The position numbers were made by a program, and so were the translations under genes. This document shows, in pieces, positions 11,074 to 22,456 of a DNA stretch of 40,939 bases. The stretch is from the NCBI GenBank assembly GCA_030141585.1, contig JAQIFP010000019.1, positions 99,038-139,976 on the forward strand. The letters run 5' to 3'. Numbering within the stretch: the first letter of the stretch is position 1; each line of letters opens with the position of its first letter. Below the pieces are notes generated by a model. It was not told the DNA's origin. It ran no database searches and worked only from the letters and a program-made list of their open reading frames with translations. The stretch is from Ophryocystis elektroscirrha. Lineage: Eukaryota; Apicomplexa; Conoidasida; Neogregarinorida; Ophryocystidae.

Positions 11074-12271
11074 CTAGATGGCAGTCATAACTTGACAAAG
11101 ACTATTTAAAGTTAATTTTCGTATCTTGGGGTCTGTAATAGCAAGTAATGCTGTTAAAGAACTGATAAGCAAAGGTTGCAGTTTTTTTTTTTCTTCTATA
11201 GTAAGACCTGAGTGATTTTTTTTTTTTTTTTTTTGTACCTGCGTATAGTTTTTTTAAAACTTTTAAAGCTAATTCTTGCAAGTCAAGCTGTACTGGGTAA
11301 TAAGGTATACTTTTCGCAATTATTTCAACGTAAGTCTAGAGTAATTTTATTTATATTAAACCTACAGAAAAAACCGAAGAATCCAAATGTTTTATATTGA
11401 ATTCACATGAACACAAGAATAAGTAAAGGGTCTGCATAAATAATAATTTAATAAATAATGATAAGCTTTACACGAGCGTCCAATCTAATAACTATATTTA
11501 AGCAACTAGTAAATTAGTGGTATTTAAAAGCTTAGACATGTGTGTATATAACGTGGGTATATATATACATAAATTATGTGAAGAGTTACATGTACTTTTT
11601 TTTTTTTTTACGTAAATATATTTACCCGTCCAAATTGCTGTAGTCCCAATCGCCCCTCATTTGTTGCAATTATAAGGTTATCATATAATTCATCACTACG
11701 CAAATCGTTCCCAGGTGAATCCAAATAGATAAATTCTCGGCAATAAGATTTCGGAACATGCTGAATCATCTCTAATCTTGATTAAATATATATATATATT
11801 ACTTGATGCTGTAAGCACTCCAATTCTTGGAGTTTCTATAGGTTTTTGAATCAATATACTAATTGAGGGTTTTTGTGGAAAACTCGAAGCTATATGTAAA
11901 ACTAATACATTTATTTACTTAAGTATGATTCAAATTTTCTTTTTTCAGATAGTTTTTGGGATTCAAATTCAAGTAAGTTTAAATTTTCTGAATCTTCTGT
12001 CATCTCACTTTTTTCTTTTTTTTTTTCTTCTACTGACACTTCTTTAGTTTTTTTTTTTTTTTCTATAATCTTGCTTATGACAGTGTTTTTCTGAGCTTTT
12101 AATTGCTCCAATAACGCTTTATAATCAGAATTCACTTGTTGATTGTTAGTAGTATTTGTATCCAAATATTCTTCAGAAATATTTTTGGACACTACAAATC
12201 ATAGGAATATTTGAATACTATCTGTTAATGTGTATACATCTTTGTAATGTATTTTGTATAATATAAAACAT
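11074..12271 (-). CDS. unknown protein, coiled coil plus helical C-terminus
   Basis: Seven in-phase exons: 12238-12271, 11919-12191, 11803-11889, 11626-11771, 11366-11431, 11239-11335 and 11074-11207, giving 278 residues. Residues about 15-90 are charged and Lys/Glu-rich (LLEQLKAQKN, then KKKKTKEV), a likely coiled coil or disordered linker. A middle section, FIYLDSPGNDLRSDELYDNL, looks folded. The C-terminal 90 residues are Leu-rich helices reminiscent of HEAT/ARM repeats (LALKVLKKLY, then LLISSLTALLAITDPKIRKL). I do not recognise the family. The start (MFYIIQNTLQRL) is the first ATG that splices in phase over a 46-nt intron, and its hydrophobic N-terminus could be a weak targeting signal. 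Five of the six introns are under 50 nt. The gene converges with the eIF2B-like gene, with 83 bp between stop codons. Confidence 0.65.
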
Positions 12272-12492
12272 GTAAATACTATCTAATTAGCTTAACTTTT
12301 TTTTTTTTTACATATGTCATTTTTTTTTCTATACAAAAAATAATAGATTAATAATATATTTCTATATATTATTAATCTATATATGTAAATATTTATAAAA
12401 ACAGAAAACATTATATAATAGATTTTTATTATATATATAATTTATAATTATAAAAGTGTATCTAAATAATAAAATATTTTTTTTTCAATAAA

Positions 12493-13413
12493 TTATACTA
12501 ATATGGGAGCCCTACGTTGTTTTATAAATTTTTTATTTTCTTGAAAAAAAAAGGTTTCCAATTGTTTACTATAAGCTCGGTTTTTGAATTTCTTATCTGT
12601 AGAATATGTTCTTAAGTGCATAGGATAGTGCGATTTGGGGTATAGATTGGGATAATTGGTTTTCAGCCTTGAATAATTATGAACGGGTTTTTTTGTATTT
12701 GAGAACCCATAGTCACTTAATACATTGAACTTATTTAGTAGAGATTTCTGATATTATGTTACATAATTATAAGATTTACTGGAATAGAAGTAGATTGTAG
12801 ATACTGATATTGATGATTCTGTTTTTTTTTTATTTTATATATATTCTCATTATGTTTTTCTACTTTAAGCCGTATTTTTCTGGCTTTTATCACTGCATCT
12901 CGTAACGTTTTAAATTGTTTTGGATCCATTCTGAAAAAAAAAAGTTTTTTTTTTTTTTTTTTCCATACTTTGTATTATACATAGCTTTGTTATATAAGTT
13001 TGTAATTTTACGGGATTTGGAAAATACATCAGTTGCTTCAATCATTGATTCCTCTAAAATCTAACAGATATATGAAACAACTGTGTAATCACTTGTTCTC
13101 TCTTTTTTTGTTGTTCAAAGAATAAATTTCTTTGTTCTTTAATTAAGTTCAGTAATTTAGGGTCAACTTGATTGTCTTCCAATATTAAGTGTTCCTCATT
13201 AAATTGTAATTTCTGAATAAATCGACTTATGGAGTTATTTTTAGTTTCCAAAGAATAACGTTGATCAATAATTAACTGTAAAATAAGATCAAAATTTTCT
13301 TTATTTGCCAAAATCATAGGATTTATTTTTGGTAAAGGATTTAGTTTTTCTATTATTAAATTAGATTTGTCCTTAGGGTTTTTCAAAATGCTATTTAAAG
13401 TTACTTTGTCCAT
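12493..13413 (-). CDS. unknown basic helical protein
   Basis: Four in-phase exons: 13093-13413, 12969-13060, 12780-12930 and 12493-12747, giving 272 residues, with introns of 32, 38 and 32 nt. The N-terminal half is helical and charged: FDLILQLIIDQRYSLE, then a Gln/Lys/Glu-rich helix NLIKEQRNLFFEQQKKREQ. A Lys-rich segment follows (DAVIKARKIRLKVEKHNEN). The C-terminal third is basic and Tyr/Pro/Asn-rich with no clear fold. No known domain is recognised. A nuclear, nucleic-acid-associated role is possible from composition only. The start is the first in-frame Met of exon 1 (ATG at 13411-13413), just downstream of a possible acceptor, so an extra upstream exon cannot be excluded. Confidence 0.65.
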
Positions 13414-13970
13414 GTTAGCATTCACTCTAAAAATGTGCGCATTGCATATTGTTCAAATAACTTTATCTAATTTTTTGCATATGTTATAAATCACAAATAA
13501 TCATATAATTCAATAATCAAAGCATATATATATACATGTATATATATATATAGTCATATATACATATATGCGTATATACATATATACATATATACATATA
13601 TACATATATACATATATACATATATACATATATACTTATATACATATATACATATATACATATATGCATATATACATGAATACATATATGCATATATGCA
13701 TATATACATGGATACATATATACATATATACTTATATACATATATACATATATACATATATGCATATATACATGAATACATATATACATATATGCATATA
13801 TACATGGATACATATATTTATATATACATATACGTATCTTGACACATATAATTTATATACTATAGTATGATTATATTATATATCAATTTATAGATAAATC
13901 TAGATGATATATTTGATTAAATATGTTTATGGGATTATATGTATGTCTTTGATTATATTATTAATAAATA
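13414..13970. other. intergenic spacer with TATACATA array
   Basis: Spacer between two tandem - strand orphan genes. It contains the degenerate TATACATA minisatellite and otherwise TA-rich sequence. Open frames on both strands at 13517-13870 are translations of the repeat (Tyr/Ile/Cys/Met runs), not genes. Confidence 0.7.
13526..13840. repeat. TATACATA minisatellite, about 300 bp
   Basis: Tandem array of an approximately 8-bp unit (TATACATA) with occasional C-to-T and A-to-G variants such as TATGCATA and TACATGGA. Larger blocks recur: TATACATGAATACATATATG-type segments appear near 13673 and 13770. A shorter array with the same unit lies at 35905-36045 inside an OST3/6 intron. Confidence 0.85.
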
Positions 13971-14192
13971 TTACTTGTAGTTCTCAGTTGAAAAAGATTT
14001 CCATGGTTTGTTTAATGAGCTGTATACATTTGAAGATGGTCGGAAAATTTGACTAATTGACTTCATTGAAGTGTGCAAAACGTTTTTTGCAATAAGGCGG
14101 GTAGACGAAATTTCGTGTAATGTTTGATGGTAATGAGCTAAAGTGCTGTTCTTTTCAATGACTTGACTATACTTTACTTTTAATAAATCTAA

Positions 14193-14227
<35 letters not shown>

Positions 14228-15284
14228 TTTCAGCGAAGTTTGAAGGGGAGTATTTATTTAATGTTTCCACTATAATTTTGGGTGCATTTTCTAAAGCAAA
14301 TGTAATTTATTTATCAAATTACGAATAGCTTTTGGACTGTTATTACAAGATTCTTTTGGAAGTTTAGGTCTTAAAAAATCGGCCAAAGAAACTAAATTTG
14401 AATGGGAGTTATATGGAGGCATTTCTATTCGTAGTTTGATGTAATTTATAATATAATACCTAGATTGTCGATATAACTTTTTTTTTCCTTCTTTTGTTGA
14501 TCGTCTTTTATTATATGAGCATCTAGATTTTGTTGAGCGTCTTTTTTCAAATAAATGAATTTATTATTTATTGATGACGGGAGTTTTTTTCCATCTAATA
14601 ATTTTGCCTTCAAATTTTCTTTCTTTAATTCTGACTTAACTTCACTGTTTTTATAATTAATTTCCTAAAAAATTATTAGCTTCGAATGTCTACATGCTTT
14701 TTTGACTTTTGGAGATTCAGAGGATTTGAAGGCATCTTTTCTGTAAGTCGATTGTTTATTTATTGGGACATCGGAAATTGGAGGTGCAGAAAAATCGATT
14801 TTGACTTGATTCGAGGTTGGAGAAAATTCAGAAGGAGGAAAAGATAAAGCAAAAGATAATTCTTTTTTTAATTGAGGTTCACTTTTTAAAGCGGATGGTA
14901 TTTTTCCTGACGCATCATTTTTACTTGAAGTGGGACTAGAAATTATAGACTCGACATTTAATTGTACATTTTTATAACCAAAATGGGGTTTCAGATTTAA
15001 GCGTTTTTTGGGAGGTAATTGAAGTGATTTAATATTTTCTTGTGTTATTGATTTTTTTAATAATGAAGTTATTGTTGGATACCGTTTTAAAAACAATTCA
15101 TCAGATAAAACCCTTTTTATCGTATTCCTACATAATAAAATATTTAATAAGTTTTCGACTGATCTAAAACATATAAATTTTGTATTTATAATATTAAAAT
15201 TGATTTTGTTCTAAGTAATTTAGAAACCATAAGAGTTATGCATGCATATGCAGATAATTTTATGATTTCTTACGAATTTAACAT
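13971..15284 (-). CDS. unknown Ser/Lys/Pro-rich protein
   Basis: Six in-phase exons: 15274-15284, 14707-15127, 14460-14664, 14323-14424, 14227-14290 and 13971-14193, giving 341 residues. The first exon is only 11 nt and ends at a strong donor (GTAAGA). The fifth intron is a 33-nt, almost pure poly-A sequence. Residues 1-50 are helical and basic (TIKRVLSDELFLKRYPTI). A disordered Ser/Pro/Lys region follows (PPKKRLNLKP, SPTSS), then a Lys/Gln/Glu-rich region. The C-terminal 100 residues include a likely coiled coil (LDLLKVKYSQVIEK). I do not recognise a family; composition suggests a nuclear or cytoskeletal linker. The exon 2 donor (GTCAAA) is weak; without splicing there, exon 2 would run to an in-frame TAG. 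Only 107 bp separate its start from the stop of the HECT gene. Confidence 0.65.
14194..14226 (-). other. 33-nt homopolymer intron
   Basis: On the coding strand this intron reads GTAAAA, then only A until the terminal AAG. Removing it joins GAAAG to ATTAGA in phase (Glu-Arg-Leu). Without removal the frame would read into poly-Lys out of phase. It lacks any pyrimidine tract or recognisable branch point. Confidence 0.6.
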
Positions 15285-15391
15285 TTTTATGTGTTCAGGG
15301 AAAAAAAACCACTAACTTAACTTTTAAATAGTTTCAATTATGTTATTAACGAAAAATAAAAGAATTAAAAAGTAATTAAATAAAGGCAAAT

Positions 15392-18300
15392 TTAAACAAA
15401 GCCAAAACCTTCTCTTCCTTCTGATATGGCCAAATACAACTTAGACCTAAATCAATTATTTATTAATGAAACTTATTTACCTTAGTTGCTCTTTTGACAC
15501 ATATTCGGGTAAATCCAATTGATTGAAGCATGTATGTGCAGATGGTAGTCTAGATTGCCCGTAGTCGCTATATATATACCCATTAATATTATTTAACAAT
15601 TACCGATGTATACTAAATACTTGAGGTCCACGCATTCCCATCAATTCACGAAATCCTCCCAACGGTACACGACTTGTGCCCGTGGCAAACTAAATAAATA
15701 TAACAATTTATTAATTTATCTTTATGCAAGTTTAATATATAATTATTTCTTTTATATTCAAAAGAAATAATTATAATTATTTATCTCAAATAATAATTAC
15801 ACAATTACTTCTAATAATCATGATAAAGATATACAATATATACAATTATCTTATATTGCTGATATAAGATATTTAGATATATATATACTAAATATTCATA
15901 AGTGTGTATATATATATTTGTATATATATATTTGTATATATATATTTGTATATATATATTTGTATATATATATGTATATCTAACTATATTAATAACTTGT
16001 AATCTTATTTAGCATGTTATTATAATTACAATATTACGGGTATATAAGTACGTCAACTTTTTTTTTTTCTAATAAATACCTGAAGAAATGCAGTAAGCAT
16101 GTTTTGGTCCATTTCTTCTAAAATTTCCCAAAACCATTTGATTTGAGGCGAATCAATTTGATAATTATAGTATTTAGTATTCCGTTTCAAATCTTCAACA
16201 TCAACAAAAGATACTCCACTTATTAATAACTCAAGTTCTTTATCATCAAATATATTCAAAAATTTGGGAGGAATTAATTCATGGAATCCTTTTAGAAATG
16301 CTTTGATTTGTGGTTTTATTCCAGAAGATATTTTATGTTCGCATATTACCCGAACATATTCATGTTTATTTTCCTACGATGATTATTAATTAAAAAAATA
16401 TAAATTTACAGTATATACTATTATATAGATACTATTTATTAAGTCTGTTAATTTATTTAGTAAATAAACTATATTTATAGTATATTAGATACCCTTTATA
16501 TATTATTATTGTATTGTTATATTACAGCATTATATGTAAACATTATTAAAAAATATATATATATATATATATATGTATATATTAATTTTAAATTTATATA
16601 TATTGTTACCTCTGTGACTTGAATGTTACCTCCGTTGGGTATGAGATCTACAGTTTGAGTTTTTCCAAACTCATCTATGTCTACACTAAAGCGTAGATCA
16701 AGCCCAAGATCGTCAATATGATGACTTAAAAGGATTTGGAGATTTTTATAGAATTCGGGATCAGCGAATTCGGCATCTGCTGGTGTAACAGGACGCCCTA
16801 ACATGTGTTTATAGAAGCTTCGAGTAAAGTAAGCTCCTAAATGTTGTCCATCATAAACTGCTTTTCCTATGACACGTCCAATAAATTTGAAAAAAAATAA
16901 ATGATCTGAATTAACGTAGGACAACGGATTCGGATGATTGAACTCAGATTTAGCTCCGACTCGTCTAATATTTTTACGTTATTTATTTTTTAAATGATAA
17001 GTTTTAATATATATATCTATATATATATATATGGAGTTATATTATGTTTATAATTAATGTGAAACTATATTTACTCATCTATAAATACATATATACATGC
17101 AAAGTGCTTAAAAAATAATTTTCTGCTAATTTAATACAATTGATGACTTAGTACAACATTCGCAAATATATTAAAAAGTTACCTGAATAGAGCATAGTCA
17201 GGATTGAACATTTCGCGAGCAAGTATTGAATACCATTCTCGTGTCAATCCTCCAGCGTCAAATCCTTCTTCTCCTTGAAACTGAACTACAAATTTCCCTT
17301 TCATTTCTTCACCAGACCGCATTTTGAGTTGATTAAATGAGTCAATAAATACATGACTCCTTCTAACATTTAGTCTTATTGAGTCATAGCGTGTGCCTTC
17401 CCGTAACTGTTTGAGGCGGTGACGGAAGTAATGTCTTTTATTTTCAAAAGATATACATTTTGATGATAGCGCTACTAATGGTTGGAAAGTATTATTCAAA
17501 ATATTGGGGGATTGTCTTATTAACAGATTTAAAGTTTTTTTGTGTTTTTCAGAGAAATTGAGAAATTTTACATGGTCGGGAGTCAAAGTAACATCATTAT
17601 TTAATAAAATATTAGAAATTTTATCACAGAATGCTTGCTGAATATGTGGTTGAGGTTTAGCACCGTAAGATGCAGAACTAACTCTTGGTACTTCTGAAGA
17701 TCTGAAGCCGAATGATGCTGCAATTTTTATTTGATGAACATATAAGAAACAGTTTATTAAAGGTAGTAATTGATTTATTATTAGCGGCAACCGTGCAGCT
17801 GCAGTAGCGTCATTTTCTTGATTAAGTGTATCTTGCGGTTTGACATTGGTGGATGGAAAATGAGTTTCTATATCTAATAATACTGTATTTAGCATTTTCC
17901 ACAGTGCGTCCATGTTACACTTTGTAAAGAAATCACTTAATTCGACTAATTCACGTTTTTCGCGAATTTCTGTATCTCTATCAACATCACTTGAGGATTT
18001 AGGAGCGCCATTTTCTGCAGTTGCTGGTTCCATATCAACTATTCTTTCATTAATAGTTGCTTGTTGTATAGAATTTTCTTCAGTTACTGGATTACCTACA
18101 ATCAATGTAAGTATTAAAAAAAAATTGTTTAAATTATTAGCAATTTGTTTTTGATATAATGTTTAATATAATAATAATATCTATTATGTTTTATTTTAGT
18201 AATTATAAGTATATACATACTTATATATACTTATATATATATATTCTATAAGTATATTACATTTATTTGCTTTTATTAAATATATAAAGAAAATAATTGT

Positions 18301-21300
18301 TAATAATTTTACCAAATAAAATAGTATTTGATTTTTTTGCTTACCAGAAACAATATTATTAGGAGCCTGCTCCGTAATTTCTGATTCTGCTGGTTGCATA
18401 GGAGACTGGGTTTCTAATGGTGTTGGAGTAACAATTTCAGGTCCTAAAAAGACCTCTTGTACAGACAAACAAAATCGTAAATATGAAGTCAATCTAGCAT
18501 CAAAGATGTCACTTATAGATTGAGGAAGGAAAAATTCGGAATATGAATGTTTCGTCGTAGGATTAACAATATGATTGCGTATTTCATTCAACATATTAAA
18601 AATATATTGTGTGGATTGCGTGAGTGCGTTCAAAATGGAATCGTAAACTATTTGATGGTGTTTGGGACATCGATATAAACAACATACGATTTTAGCTAAA
18701 AGTGGTAACTGTATAGCTGGGAAATTTGTTATATGCTGGAAACTATCTGATGTCTCAGAGATTCCAGTGTATGTCGATGATAAGGTAGCTACGGCTTCCT
18801 TGGATAAAGTTTGAAGCATTTTCTCTTGGCGTCCTTCCGAAGATATTTCATCTTTATTATTTAATTCCGTTTCTAAAGATTCGTTTTTGTTCTTCATATC
18901 AGCTATTTTCGATTTGGAAGCATCACAGAGTAAGTGTTGTATGGCTGACAATAAATGTAACATATGATTAGAAGACTTTCGGAAAAATTTGTGACCAGTA
19001 AGTATAAATAACATATTTATGGGGTACTCCATAACTATATTATTATTATTATTATTGTTATTATTGTTATTAACAGATTTCCTTTTATTATAATTTTTAG
19101 ATTTTGAATTTGATATAGAAGTACGCTGTTGTTGAATGGGAGACTTATTCACTGATTCTCGTTTTGGCTTCTTTTTTTTCTCTTCAATGTTTGAATGTAT
19201 TTCGATGCAAGAAGGATGTACAGATAATGTAGAGAAATAATTAGCTGTTTCCGGAATAACTTCAAGGATACTACGTGTGTGTTCTAAAGCTCTATAGCAA
19301 GCTATAGATTTAGTTGTGGAAACATCGTTATTATAAAAAGATTCACTATTGAAGGTAGAATACAAAAATTTAGGAGGTAAATTGATACATTGAAGATTAT
19401 GAGGGGCTTCCTCTTGAGTAGATAACCATATAGTCATGACAAGAATTTCAAGTAAAAAAGCGCGGCTAGTTGAGTTTAAGTTAATAATATTATAAAATAG
19501 TCTATGCACACTTTTTCGAAATATTTGTTGTTTCAAATAGAGAAGACGGCATATACATAATATATAAGCTTTAGGTATCGACATGGTAAATATAGGCGGC
19601 AATGAAGATTGAAGGGTTTGTTGAAGGATTTGTAGCGTCATCTTAGATATTGAAGGATTATCATGGCGCTGAGGAAGTGTTGTAGATTTTAACCATGAAC
19701 TGAGTTCATTTATAGACTGGGAATGTTGATGATCAGTTTCACGTCCATAATTTAATCTATTAATGCGCCGATTTTCCGGTCTACAAATAGCTCAATGAAT
19801 ATAAAACAAATTATATTAAACTCTAATGTTCATATGAAGGAGTTAAAGAAAATCATATTCTTTTTCAACAATAACATAATAATAAAAGTGATTTAAACAT
19901 GCATACAAGCATCTTTGATAAGATGTTTCGTAAATCTTGTATAGAACAAATTATCAAAAAGTTAAAACATTTTTTGAATTATGTTAAATATATTTAGACG
20001 GTAGCTATTAATTTATACAAACCTTCTATTAGAGTAAAATGCAGGCTGAGGAAGTGTTGTAATGCCAAGATTAACTCCACTATTGTCTCGATTATTTATT
20101 CTTACTAAAGAGATGTCAACATAATCAACTAAGTCTTCAACGTCTAAAAACAAACAGAAAATACTTGTATTGAGCGCTCTTGATTAATCAATTATTAATT
20201 AAATATATATACAAGTAATTTTTTATAATAATATTAAAATACTTATTAATTAAATAACATTTAATAAATTTACAAAATGTAAATTTATTAATAATAAGAA
20301 TAAACCATATATTTATTGAACAAAAAGTGTTATTTACCTAAATAGTTATTAAAATTAGTCCTACTGCCTCTTGTGGATGGTAATAACGTAATGCCTAATT
20401 CTTGTGGTCTTTGAGGTTGTGTAAGAGGTCTAGCTTCAGTAGGTCTTCTTGCAGGTCTTCTATTAGGGGTTTCAAAGAAGTATTGTTGGGATAACACTGT
20501 TATAAGATGATCTACGTTTAAAGAGGCCCTTCTTAAAACTCGACAAATAGAAGGTACATTATATTCATTTACGACCATATTAGAAGATGGTTCGTTAAAA
20601 GGCATTCTAACTCTTCTTTGACGCAAATTTACGGCTTCCGAAACTGTTTCGGGAGGTAATGCATTTAAAATATCATCTGTTGCAGTTAAAAGAACCTCTT
20701 GTCTAATAACAGGATCAAGACTTGCTAAGAAATTAGCACAATCCGCTATTAGTTCTCCTCTAGATAGTTGAGATATATTTTGATTATTATTCAATACCAC
20801 GTTTATACTAGCACGGATACTTTCAGGAAGAGCTGCTAATATAATTGAGTCTATATGTATACTAGCTGGATCTATAACTCTATTATTATTCTCCATTTGT
20901 CTTCCATTATCATCATTAATATTATTACTATTGGTATTATTGGTGGTATTATCGGTGCTATTTTCTTGAGTATTCGTCATGACAACATCTGTAGTTTGAT
21001 TTGCTATAGGAGAAGGCGGTATAGGAGTTTCAGTGGTAGATAAATACCGTACTCCTGATATATCGGGCATTGAAGTTGGTCTACTTTCCACGACTGATAC
21101 CATGTTAGGTAGTTGTGTTAAATTGGCAGTACGTAACTCGGCTACGCGATCTATATTTAAAGATGAGGCCTGTTGTATTATAATCTCATTTTGGATATCT
21201 GACGGAATCGCCTCTATGAAGGATAAATCGATTCCTAACTGCTGTAATAGTTGCCTTTGCGTAAGTCCCAAACACATTGCTAGATTTCTGATTATTGGGC

Positions 21301-22422
21301 TTATGAATCCTAACGGCTCATTTATTTCTTCGTACCGAATTATTTTGTAATAGTCTGTTATTGTTCCTGATAGCGTTGTTTGTTCTTCTTGGTCTTCTTG
21401 TTGTTGTTGCTGTTGCTGTTCTGTTTGATTTATTGTACTTTGTTCTAAAGAATGTCCTCCAATTTGAGAATCATTTTGAGAGGCATTTTCTTGAATGTAA
21501 TTTTCCGTGACACCAGTATCATTTAATTGTTGTTCTTGTTGATTATTCTCGGTTGGTTGTTGTGCTGTCTCTGGTTCCTCATCTTGTTGCATATTTACTG
21601 CAGATTCTTCCGGAAGTACTTGATAATTTTCTTCATCTACTTCCATGACTGTTTCCATGGGAGCTCCCGACATATGTATATCTTCGGTATCTCTGTTTTT
21701 AGGTTCCGAAACTTCGGAGTTCGAGTTAAATTCAATGGATTCTGGTATATATAAACGAGATTCTGTGTTATCACGCATCCATTTATAAAAATTGAAGCAT
21801 AAAGTCTCAAAAGTATTTTTATAGTTTTCGGTCAGAGGAGGAAGATTATGCAAAGGTTCTTCGTATATGAGTGCGGCAAAGCACCATATATTCAAATAAG
21901 AGCTCAAAGAAGTGATAGCTGAAGCCAAACGAGGAACATATTTCGAGTTATCCATACAATTGTTTAGTAATAATTTATTTACATTGTTTAATACTTCTTC
22001 CAGTCTCAAACTATTTGAACGAGAAGTATTTAACCATGGATGAATGTGAGGCAATGTCAAATCTGCAATATTATAGCGATTTACAGGAACCGCTCCTCCA
22101 TACAAATCCGCCGTTTGTCCTTGAGACTGTCTCAAAACGGGAATAGTTACATGAACATTTGCTAATTTAATGTCAATATTATTTTAATTTTTACCTTCTT
22201 CGTTTCTATCGTAATCAGCCGTTTCTGTGGTATCAAGAGCAAGAGCATCGTGATATCTTGATTGAAGCGCACTTGAGTTGTTTCTGCGGTTTCCTAAATA
22301 CAAAAAATTCAAAAAAAAAATTTTAATAAATAATTAAATAAATATTATAAATTTATTATTATTCATTAATAAATATACTTTAAATAATAAAACAAATGTA
22401 AAATTATCCTCAAACACAAAAG

Positions 22423-22456
<34 letters not shown>

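Noticed and set aside
13517..13870. Overlapping open frames of 80-100 codons on both strands
   Set aside because: They are translations of the TATACATA array (Tyr, Ile, Cys, Met only).
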